46,188 bases of DNA from Rhodobacter capsulatus (GTDB lineage: Bacteria; Pseudomonadota; Alphaproteobacteria; Rhodobacterales; Rhodobacteraceae): assembly GCF_005144475.1 (NCBI RefSeq), contig NZ_SWJZ01000100.1, forward strand, positions 1-46,188, read 5' to 3'. The first letter of the stretch is position 1, and every line of letters starts with the position of its first letter. This document shows, in pieces, positions 34,666 to 41,579 of the stretch. Under the pieces are notes generated by a model that was not told where the DNA came from, did not search any database, and saw only the letters and a program-made list of their open reading frames with translations. The translations under genes were made by a program, and so were the position numbers.

Positions 34666-35468
34666 GCCTGCTCTCCACCCTTGGGCTGAGCATTCGTGCC
34701 GGCACCCGGTGTCTGGTCGAGGATGTGGGTTTCAGCCTTGCGCCGGGGGAACGGCTGGGCCTCGTGGGCGAAAGCGGCTCGGGCAAGTCGCTCACCGCGC
34801 TCGCCCTTCTCGGGCTCCTGCCGCCGGGCCTTGTGGCCTCGGGCTCGGTCCGTCTGGCGGGCCAGCAGGTGATCGGCCGTCCCGATCGGCAGATTGCGCC
34901 GTTGCGGGGCAACGTGGCGGCGATGGTGTTTCAAGATCCGCGTGCGGCGCTCGACCCGCTGATGACGCTTGGCGCGCAGCTCGCGGTGCCGATCCGGCGT
35001 CGCGCGAAACACGACGGAGAGCGGCTCTCGCGTGACGATCTGCGCGCCCGGCAGATGGCCGCGCTGGAGCGGGTGGCCATCGACGCGCCCGAGCGGGTGC
35101 TGGCGGCCTTCCCGCATCAGGTCTCGGGCGGCCAGCGCCAGCGCGTGGCGATTGCCATGGCGCTGGCCTGCCGTCCGCAGCTTCTGATTGCCGACGAGCC
35201 GACGACGGCGCTCGATGTCTCGACGCAGGCCGAGGTTCTGGCGCTGCTCGACCGGCTCGTGCGCGAGGAGGGGCTTGCGCTGCTGTTCGTCAGCCACGAT
35301 CTGCCGGTGGTGGCGGGCATCGCGGAACGGGTGGCGGTGATGGCTGCGGGCCGGATGGTCGAGACCGGGCCGGTGGCGGAGATCTTCTCCACGCCACGCG
35401 CCCCTTACACGCAAGCCTTGATCGCCGCCGCGCGGCGACTGGATGATGCACTGGGACTGCGAAAATGA
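34662..35468 (+). CDS. ABC transporter ATPase, NikD type (short)
   Basis: 268 residues: Walker [10 protein letters not shown]-loop FQDPRAAL, signature VSGGQRQR, Walker [14 protein letters not shown]-loop VSHDLPVV. It lacks most of the Opp C-terminal extension, retaining only a short PYTQALI piece. The start at 34662 overlaps the permease stop. Confidence 0.92.
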   Translation: MSLLSTLGLSIRAGTRCLVEDVGFSLAPGERLGLVGESGSGKSLTALALLGLLPPGLVASGSVRLAGQQVIGRPDRQIAPLRGNVAAMVFQDPRAALDPLMTLGAQLAVPIRRRAKHDGERLSRDDLRARQMAALERVAIDAPERVLAAFPHQVSGGQRQRVAIAMALACRPQLLIADEPTTALDVSTQAEVLALLDRLVREEGLALLFVSHDLPVVAGIAERVAVMAAGRMVETGPVAEIFSTPRAPYTQALIAAARRLDDALGLRK

Positions 35469-36211
35469 GCTTGCTTGCCCTTGAAAAGGTTCACTTCGGC
35501 TATTCCCGAGGGACGACTGTGCTGCGTGGTGTTTCGCTCTGCGTGACGCAGGGCCAGAACCTTGGCATCGTTGGCGAAAGCGGGTCGGGAAAGTCGACAC
35601 TGCTTCGGCTCTTGCTCGGGCTGGCCGCGCCGCAGGCGGGGCGCGTGCTGAGTGCGGGGCACCCGCTTGACCGCGCCGATCGCAGCAATATGCAGGCGCA
35701 TCGGCGCTTCGTGCAGCCGGTGTTTCAGGATCCCTACACCTCGCTCGATCCGCGCATGACGGTGCGGCAGATCCTGACCGAGCCGCTGCGCGCCCTTGGC
35801 CTTGCGGCAGATCCCGAGGCGGAGGTGCTGCGCGCGCTTTCGGCGGTGCGGTTGCTGCCGGAAGCCGCCGACCGGCGCCCGCGTGACTTCTCGGGTGGGC
35901 AGCGCCAGCGCATCGCGATTGCGCGCGCGCTGATTGCCCGGCCAAAGGTGTTGCTGGCCGACGAGCCGGTGAGCGCGCTCGATCTCTCGACGCGGGCGAG
36001 CATCATCGACCTTTTTGCGGCCCTCTCGCATCAGCTGACGCTGGTGCTGGTCTCACATGATCTTGCCGTCATTGCGGCGCTCTGCCCAAGCCTTGTGGTG
36101 ATGGAGCAGGGCCGGATCGTCGAGGCGGGCCTGACCCGGCAGATTTTGGATGCCCCGGCGCATTCCTATACCCGGCGCCTGCTGGCAAGCCTGCCGCGGT
36201 TGCCGCGCTAG
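35465..36211 (+). CDS. ABC transporter ATPase, NikE type (short)
   Basis: 248 residues: Walker [10 protein letters not shown]-loop FQDPYTSLDPRM, signature FSGGQRQR, Walker B LLADEPVSALD, H-loop VSHDLAVI, and a terminal HSYTRRLLASLP stub of the Opp extension. It pairs with the preceding ATPase. Last gene of the second peptide-type importer. Confidence 0.92.
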   Translation: MSLLALEKVHFGYSRGTTVLRGVSLCVTQGQNLGIVGESGSGKSTLLRLLLGLAAPQAGRVLSAGHPLDRADRSNMQAHRRFVQPVFQDPYTSLDPRMTVRQILTEPLRALGLAADPEAEVLRALSAVRLLPEAADRRPRDFSGGQRQRIAIARALIARPKVLLADEPVSALDLSTRASIIDLFAALSHQLTLVLVSHDLAVIAALCPSLVVMEQGRIVEAGLTRQILDAPAHSYTRRLLASLPRLPR

Positions 36212-36329
36212 CACCGCGCCAGAATCGTTCGGGCACCACCGGAGGAAGATCAGCGCCAGTTTTCTTCGCGCAACCCTGCGGAGAAATCGGTGTGTCCAAA
36301 ACCGCGGCCAAGATCGCTGAATATATTCT

Positions 36330-36348
36330 ACTGATCTTGTCGTGATTT
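36330..36348 (+). promoter_or_regulatory. Shared 19-bp motif, variant copy upstream of the SsuA-like importer
   Basis: ACTGAT-CTTGT-CGTGATTT followed by ttTCG. The octamer is exact; the hexamer matches 4 of 6. Compared directly with the 24817 copy, the stretch around TGAnCTTGnCGTGATTT matches at nearly every position. It is preceded by the palindrome GAATATATTC. Confidence 0.5.
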
Positions 36349-36471
36349 TTCGTATTCTGACATCGGAACGGCGTTGAGCCGCCCTGCCGCACCGGGCTTG
36401 TCCGGTCACGGCAAGGCTGTCCCGACGCGGGGCTTGCCCGGCTGCAGGGCCTGCGCCGCTCCACGAAATTC

Positions 36472-36580
36472 CCCCCGCGGCCGAATGGCCGCAAACCTGT
36501 GCCCCCGCGGCCGAATGGTCGCAAACCCGTGCCCCCCGCGGCCGAATGGCCGCAGATCCTTTCCCGCGGCCTGTCCGCAG
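36472..36580 (+). repeat. Three tandem ~30-bp hairpin repeats plus a degenerate fourth
   Basis: Each unit contains GCGGCC-GAAT-GGCCGC, a 6-bp perfect stem with a GAAT loop: 36477-36492, 36507-36522 (one G-T pair: GGTCGC) and 36538-36553, at 30- and 31-bp spacing. A shorter relative, GCGGCCTGTCCGC, follows near 36566. They sit between the motif at 36330 and the SBP start, so they would lie in the 5' leader of the mRNA. Confidence 0.85.
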
Positions 36581-36599
36581 CCCCTTTCAAGGACCGACC

Positions 36600-37697
36600 A
36601 TGAGCCTTTTCAAACTTCTGGCCACGCTTGCCCTGGCCGTGCTGACCACCACGGCCGCCCAGGCCGAAGACGAGGCCAAGGTGATCCGCTTCGGCTTCCC
36701 CGGTGTGGGCGCCGACAACCGGCCCTACAGCCATTCCACCGCCATCGCCTATGCCCGCACCCGCGAGACGCTGGAAAAGGATTTCGCCGCCGACGGCATC
36801 AAGATCGAATGGACCTTTTTCCGCGGCGCCGGCCCGGCGCTGAACGAGGCGGTGGCGGCGGGGCAGCTGGATTTCTTCCTGCTCGGCGATCTGCCCGCCA
36901 TCGTCGGGCGGGCGAACGGGCTCAGGCACAAGTTCCTGTTTGCCACCGGCCGCAACGACCCGATCTATCTGGCGGTCGCGCCGGACAGCGACATCAGGAC
37001 CGTCGAGGATGTGAAGGGGCGTAAGGTGGCGCTGTTCAAAGGCACCAACCTGCAAAACGCCACCGACCGCATCCTGGAACGCCACGGCCTGCGCGAGAAG
37101 GACGTGAAATTCATCAACCTTGACGCCAATTCCGCGGTGGCGGCGCTCACCTCGGGCAATGTCGATGCGGTTTTTGGCGGGCAGGAATATCTGGCGCTGG
37201 CGCAAAAGGGCGTGGTGGCGATCCCCTACACGACGAAGGGCGATGATCCGACGCTGGGGCGCAACACCTCGTTTCTGGTGACCGAGGCTTTCGCGACGGA
37301 AAACCCGAAGCTGACGCAAAAGGTGGTGACCTCGCTGATCGCCACCACGGCCTTTGCGAGCCGGGAGGAAAACCGCGCCGAGGTTTTCGACGCCTGGACC
37401 GCCGCGGGCTTCCCCGTCGCGACCTTCGAGGCGAATTTCGACGGCGTGCGGCTGTCGCAGATCCTCAACCCGCTGATCGACGATTATGTGCTCGCCCGCT
37501 ACACCGAACAGGCCGAGGCGGCGAAAGCCTATGGGCTCTTGCGCGGCGATCCGCAGATCGCGACCTGGTTCGACCGCAGCTATCTCGACCGGGCGCTCGA
37601 AGACCTCAAGCTCGAGCATTTCTGGTCGAGACGCGGCGCCGATGGCGAGCCGGTCGAGATCGGCACGAACGACACGCCCACCGCGACCGGCGGCTGA
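36600..37697 (+). CDS. ABC transporter substrate-binding protein, aliphatic-sulfonate (SsuA-like) type
   Basis: 365 residues from the ATG at 36600, preceded by AAGGA. A Sec signal peptide (LLATLALAVLTTTAAQA) is cleaved after AQA, about residue 22. The mature protein has the SsuA/NMT1 pattern: VIRFGFPGVG, FFRGAGPALNEAVAAGQLDF with FFLLGDLPA, and DVKGRKVALFKGTNLQN. It binds an anionic ligand, most likely an alkanesulfonate or relative, in the periplasm. It is followed by tandem hairpins and then two permeases and an ATPase, completing the importer. No SsuD/SsuE-type monooxygenase genes are adjacent. Confidence 0.88.
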   Translation: MSLFKLLATLALAVLTTTAAQAEDEAKVIRFGFPGVGADNRPYSHSTAIAYARTRETLEKDFAADGIKIEWTFFRGAGPALNEAVAAGQLDFFLLGDLPAIVGRANGLRHKFLFATGRNDPIYLAVAPDSDIRTVEDVKGRKVALFKGTNLQNATDRILERHGLREKDVKFINLDANSAVAALTSGNVDAVFGGQEYLALAQKGVVAIPYTTKGDDPTLGRNTSFLVTEAFATENPKLTQKVVTSLIATTAFASREENRAEVFDAWTAAGFPVATFEANFDGVRLSQILNPLIDDYVLARYTEQAEAAKAYGLLRGDPQIATWFDRSYLDRALEDLKLEHFWSRRGADGEPVEIGTNDTPTATGG

Positions 37698-37704
37698 TCC
37701 GGCG

Positions 37705-37756
37705 CCGGTCCGGCCCCCGGACCGGCCTTTCCCGCCCCGGTCCGGCCCCGGACCGG
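37705..37756 (+). terminator. Two tandem strong hairpins between SBP and permease genes
   Basis: CCGGTCCGG / CCGGACCGG perfect 9-bp stems occur twice, 37705-37725 (3-nt loop; a G-C pair extends the stem, then CTTT) and 37737-37756 (2-nt loop). In this position they probably cause partial termination or protect the SBP mRNA 3' end, giving more SBP than membrane subunits. Confidence 0.7.
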
Positions 37757-37777
37757 CCCATTCCGATGAGGCCGACC

Positions 37778-38632
37778 ATGACCCTGATCCACATCCAATC
37801 CGTCTCTCCCCCCGTCCTGCCGCGGTTGTTGCGCAGGGCCGCCAGCGCCGCCGAGGCGCTGCGCGCGGCGCTGGTGCCGATCCTGCTGGGCCTGTCCTTT
37901 CCGCTTGCGCTTCTGGGCCTGTGGGCGCTGGGCGCCGCGCAGGGCTGGGTGCCGCCGCAGATCCTGCCCGCGCCCGCCCTGGTCTGGCAAAGCTTCCGCG
38001 ACCTCTGCGCCGATGGCAGCCTGGCGCAGCACCTGACCGACAGCCTGATCCGCGTCGCCGAGGGCTTCGCGCTGGGCGCCACGGCCGATCTGGCCTTCGG
38101 CGCGGCGGTGGCGCTGGTTCCGGCGGTCCGCGCCTGGATCTGGCCGCCGGTGCAGGCGGCGACGCGGGTGAACGCGCTGGCCTGGATGCCGCTTCTGACG
38201 CTGTTTCTGGGCATCGACGAGGCGTTGAAAGTGGTGGTGATCGGCTGGTCGGTGTCGATCCCGGTGATCCTTTCGACGGCGCGGGCGCTGGGCGAGCTGC
38301 CCGCCGCGCTGCGCGAGTTGGGGGCGGTTCTGCACCTGACGCGGCGCCAGCGGCTGCGGCTGATCGTGCTGCCGCATGCGGCGCCCTCGATCGCCACGGG
38401 GCTGCGCGAGGGCCTGGCGAACGCCTGGCAAAGCCTTGTGATCGTGGAGCTTTTCGCCTCGTTCGAGGGGCTTGGCTATCTGATGACCTGGGGGCGGCAA
38501 CTCTTCCAGCTGGATCTTGTGCTGGTCGCGATGGCGGTGATCGCCACGCTCGGCTTCAGCCTTGATGCGGGGCTGCGCGCGCTCGAGCGGGCGCTGCACC
38601 CCTGGCAGAGGGAGGCCGGGCATGACCGCTGA
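37778..38632 (+). CDS. ABC transporter permease, sulfonate/nitrate type (first)
   Basis: 284 residues; the start at 37778 is preceded by GAGG, and ATG 37766 is an alternative adding four residues. About six transmembrane helices, with FPLALLGLWALGAAQGWVPPQILPAP as the typical N-terminal part and an EAA loop around RELGAVLHLTRRQRLRLIVL. It overlaps the second permease by 11 bp. Two non-identical permeases imply a heterodimeric channel. Confidence 0.9.
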   Translation: MTLIHIQSVSPPVLPRLLRRAASAAEALRAALVPILLGLSFPLALLGLWALGAAQGWVPPQILPAPALVWQSFRDLCADGSLAQHLTDSLIRVAEGFALGATADLAFGAAVALVPAVRAWIWPPVQAATRVNALAWMPLLTLFLGIDEALKVVVIGWSVSIPVILSTARALGELPAALRELGAVLHLTRRQRLRLIVLPHAAPSIATGLREGLANAWQSLVIVELFASFEGLGYLMTWGRQLFQLDLVLVAMAVIATLGFSLDAGLRALERALHPWQREAGHDR

Positions 38633-39395
38633 GCTTGCCGCGCCGCGGCGCCGCGATCTGCGGCCGCTTCTCTCCTTCGCGCTCGTGCTGATCCTGTGGG
38701 ATCTGGCGCATCGCTTCGCGCTTGTCGATCCGCGGTTCCTGCCCGCGCCGCTCGACATCCTGACCCGGTTCGTCAGCGAGTTGCGCGACGGCACGATCCT
38801 TGCCGATCTGGCCGCCACCTTGCGGCGCAACCTGATCGGCCTTGCGATCGGCGCGGCGGCGGGGGTCAGCCTTGGCGCGGTTCTGGGGGCCTCGCCTCTT
38901 GTCGGGCGGATCATCGGGCCGACCGTGGTGGCACAGCGGCAGACCGCGCTTTTCGCCTGGGTGCCGCTCATCGCGATGTGGTTTGGCGGCGGCGACGGCG
39001 GCAAGATCGCCTTCATCGCCATAGCCGCCTTTCAGCCGACCGTCATCAACACCTGGCGCGGCATCGCGCTCGTGCCCGAAGGTTACCGCGAACTGGCGGC
39101 CAGCCTGCGGTTTTCCCGCCTGCAATATCTGCGCCATGTCGCGCTGCCCGCCGCTGCCCCGCAGATCTTCACCGGGCTGCAGGCGGCGCTGATCTACGCC
39201 TGGCTCGCCACCGTGGGCTCCGAGCTGTTCATGAACATCACCCCCGGCCTTGGCGGGCGTCTGAGCGAGGGCAGCCAGCTGTTCAAGATGGACCTGCTGT
39301 TCCTTGCCATCGCGATCTTCGGCGCGGTCGGGCTTCTCTACACCCGCCTCGCCGAAGCGCTCGAGGCCAAGCTTCGGAAAGGAAATCGGCCATGA
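38622..39395 (+). CDS. ABC transporter permease, sulfonate/nitrate type (second)
   Basis: 257 residues; the start at 38622 is preceded by GGGAGG. About six transmembrane helices; DPRFLPAPLDILTRFVSEL is typical of SsuC-like proteins, and the EAA loop is YRELAASLRFSRLQYLRHVA. Its stop overlaps the ATPase ATG. It forms the second half of the channel with the preceding gene product. Confidence 0.9.
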   Translation: MTAELAAPRRRDLRPLLSFALVLILWDLAHRFALVDPRFLPAPLDILTRFVSELRDGTILADLAATLRRNLIGLAIGAAAGVSLGAVLGASPLVGRIIGPTVVAQRQTALFAWVPLIAMWFGGGDGGKIAFIAIAAFQPTVINTWRGIALVPEGYRELAASLRFSRLQYLRHVALPAAAPQIFTGLQAALIYAWLATVGSELFMNITPGLGGRLSEGSQLFKMDLLFLAIAIFGAVGLLYTRLAEALEAKLRKGNRP

Positions 39396-40168
39396 CCGAC
39401 CCGACACCCGCCTTGCAGATCCGCGCCCTGAGCAAGACCTTTGCCCTGCGCGACGGCGCGCTTGAAGTGTTGCGCGACATCACCCTGACCGTCGATCCGG
39501 GGGAATTCGTCACCATCGTCGGCGCCTCGGGTTGCGGCAAGTCCACGCTGTTGCGCCTCATCCTCGGGCTTGACCGCGACTTTCGCGGCGAGATCCTGGT
39601 CGATGGCGCGCCCGTCACCGGCCCGGCGCCCGACCGCGCGATCGTGTTTCAGGATCACCGGCTTTTGCCCTGGCTCACCGCCGAGGCGAATGTCGCGGCG
39701 GCGCTTTTGAACAGCCCGCTTGATGCCGGGACCCGGGCACGGGCGGTACGGGAACACCTTGATCTGGTGGGGCTTTCGAAATTCGCCAAAGCCTGGCCGC
39801 GGCAGCTGTCGGGCGGCATGGCGCAGCGGGTGGCGATTGCCCGCGCGCTGGTCGGGCGGCCGCGGTTTTTGCTCCTTGACGAGCCTTTGGGCGCCTTGGA
39901 CGCGCTGACCCGGCTGCGGATGCAGGAGGAGTTGAAGCGCATCGTCGCGCATGAGGGGGCGACGGCGCTTCTGGTCACGCATGACGTCGACGAGGCGGTG
40001 TATCTCGGTCATCGGGTGGTGGTGATGCAGCCGCATCCGGGCCGGATCGCCACGCTCCTTGCGGTGCCGCCCGAGGCGCGGGCGGATCGCTCAAGCCCCG
40101 CCTTTGTCGCGCTGCGCGACCGGATCCTGGGGCTTCTGGGCGTCGGGGTGGAAGCACTGGCGGGTTGA
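39392..40168 (+). CDS. ABC transporter ATPase, sulfonate (SsuB-like) type
   Basis: 258 residues: Walker A GASGCGKS, Q-loop FQDHRLLPW, signature LSGGMAQR, Walker B LLLDEPLGALDALTR, H-loop VTHDVDEAV. FQDHRLLPW and the ALDALTR stretch are close to SsuB-type proteins. It is the last gene of the importer, followed by a strong terminator. Confidence 0.93.
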   Translation: MTDPTPALQIRALSKTFALRDGALEVLRDITLTVDPGEFVTIVGASGCGKSTLLRLILGLDRDFRGEILVDGAPVTGPAPDRAIVFQDHRLLPWLTAEANVAAALLNSPLDAGTRARAVREHLDLVGLSKFAKAWPRQLSGGMAQRVAIARALVGRPRFLLLDEPLGALDALTRLRMQEELKRIVAHEGATALLVTHDVDEAVYLGHRVVVMQPHPGRIATLLAVPPEARADRSSPAFVALRDRILGLLGVGVEALAG

Positions 40169-40187
40169 TCTCAGCTTTTAGACGGTG

Positions 40188-40215
40188 AAGCCCCGCTCCA
40201 CGGCGGGGCTTTTTT
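40188..40215 (+). terminator. Rho-independent terminator of the SsuA-like importer operon
   Basis: AAGCCCCGC (40188-40196) / GCGGGGCTT (40203-40211), a perfect 9-bp stem with a 6-nt loop, runs into a T-tract. It abuts the stop codon of the convergent ureohydrolase. Confidence 0.9.
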
Positions 40216-41192
40216 CATCGCTCGATCCCGGCGGCGGCGATCCGCTCGGCCATCACGCACAGCATCTCGAACATCAGGCTGACGCCGAGCCAGGCGGTGC
40301 TGCCCGAGGGATCGAAGGGCGGCGAGACCTCGACCAGATCGGCGCCGACGAGATCAAGCCCGCGCAGCCCGCGCGCCACTTCAAGCGCCGTCCAGGAGGT
40401 CGGCCCGCCCACCTCGGGCGTGCCGGTGCCCGGCGCGAAGGCGGGATCGACGAAATCGATGTCATAGGTGACATAGGTCGGCCCGCTGCCCGCGATCGCG
40501 CGCGCTTCGGCCATCACATCGGCGGCGCCGCGGGCGTGCAGCTCGCCCGCCGGGATGATGCGGATGCCGTTCGCGGCGGCGAAATCCCGATCCTCGCGGC
40601 CAAAGGCGGTGCCGCGGATGCCGATCAGGCAATAGCGTTTCGGATCGATCAGCCCCTCCTCGACGGCGCGGCGGAAGGGCGTGCCGTGGGTGTAGCGGGC
40701 GGTGCCGAAATAGACGTCGTTCAGGTCGGTGTGGCTGTCGAACTGAATGAGCCCGACCGGCCGCGCCTTGGCCAGCGCCCGCAGGATCGGCAGCGTGCAC
40801 AGATGATCGCCCCCGGCGGTCAGCGGCCGGATCCCCGCCGCCGCGACGCGATGATAAAACGCCTCGATCCGCGCCAGGCTGTCCATCAGATCGCCCGGAT
40901 TGGGCGCCACATCGCCCAGATCGGCGCAACGGGCCAGCTCGAACGGCGCCACCCAGGTTTCGCCGTTCATCGCCCGGATCATCGTCGAGGCATCGCGCAG
41001 CTGTCGCGGCCCGTGCCGCGGTCCGGGGCGGTTCGTCGTGCCGCCATCCCAGGGCACGCCGATGAGGCCGATCTGCACCTCGGCCAGGCGCGGATGATCG
41101 AAAGGCACATGCGGCAGCCGCATGAAGCTGGGTACGCCGGCAAAGCGCGGCAGATCGAGGCCGGAAACCGGGGTGAAAAAGCCGTCCGTCAA
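40215..41192 (-). CDS. Agmatinase/ureohydrolase family (arginase fold)
   Basis: A 325-residue binuclear Mn amidinohydrolase releasing urea from a guanidino compound. Metal motifs: AGGDHL, FDSHTD and YDIDFVDPAFAPGTGTPE. GTTNRPGPRHGPRQLRDAS near residue 50-70 is typical of agmatinase-like rather than arginase proteins. Agmatine (to putrescine) or guanidinobutyrate is the likely substrate. The start at 41192 follows an AGGAG ribosome site. It stands alone, divergent from the pyruvyl transferase gene, but could feed amines to the class III aminotransferase operon (speculative). Confidence 0.88.
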   Translation of the reverse strand: MTDGFFTPVSGLDLPRFAGVPSFMRLPHVPFDHPRLAEVQIGLIGVPWDGGTTNRPGPRHGPRQLRDASTMIRAMNGETWVAPFELARCADLGDVAPNPGDLMDSLARIEAFYHRVAAAGIRPLTAGGDHLCTLPILRALAKARPVGLIQFDSHTDLNDVYFGTARYTHGTPFRRAVEEGLIDPKRYCLIGIRGTAFGREDRDFAAANGIRIIPAGELHARGAADVMAEARAIAGSGPTYVTYDIDFVDPAFAPGTGTPEVGGPTSWTALEVARGLRGLDLVGADLVEVSPPFDPSGSTAWLGVSLMFEMLCVMAERIAAAGIER

Positions 41193-41579
41193 GCTGATCT
41201 CCTGTCGTGGGAAAGGGCTGGCCCAGCCTAGCCCGCCATGCCGGAGAATTTCTTTCTGAAATCAACCGCCCCTGCATGTCCTTGGCCGCGCGACAGGCTC
41301 TGTCGCCCAGGGATCGCGGCCCCGGGCAAGCGTCCTTGCGCATCCGCGGAAGGCGGGTTGTCCGGCGCGCCGCTTCGGGGCATCGCGCCAATCGTTGCCG
41401 CAGAAAAGGGGACGAAACCGCCCCTGCGCAGGCGCCGGTTCGGAAAGCGGCTCTCCGCAAAGGCGATCTCGTGCAGCTTGCCTGCCGTCTTGCCTAAAGC
41501 CGCATTCTGAGGCAGGTTTCGGCCACGCCCGATCATCTGCCGGTTGAAACGCCGGCGTTCGAGACCCGAGGCCCGTCAC
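41193..41579. other. Intergenic region upstream of ureohydrolase and pyruvyl transferase genes
   Basis: 387 bp between divergent genes. Open frames run through on both strands, but none has family features or a ribosome site. I see no strong promoter or repeat. Confidence 0.5.

Larger units (their letters stand above)
36212..36599. other. Leader region of the SsuA-like importer
   Basis: A 388-bp gap holding a perfect 10-bp palindrome GAATATATTC (36319-36328), a copy of the shared motif (36330-36348), and then a tandem array of hairpin repeats (36472-36580) before the SBP gene. No gene seen. Confidence 0.7.

Noticed and set aside
36472-36580. Hairpin array as a CRISPR
   Set aside because: Only three units at 30-31 bp with no variable spacers between them; they are directly adjoining hairpin repeats.
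8909-40168. Assigning tauABC or ssuABC symbols to the importers
   Set aside because: Family resemblance is clear, but ligand specificity cannot be read from sequence and diagnostic partners such as TauD or SsuD/SsuE are not adjacent.
41228-41536. Possible 102-residue minus-strand ORF upstream of the ureohydrolase
   Set aside because: No ribosome site or domain; composition is like other shadow frames.
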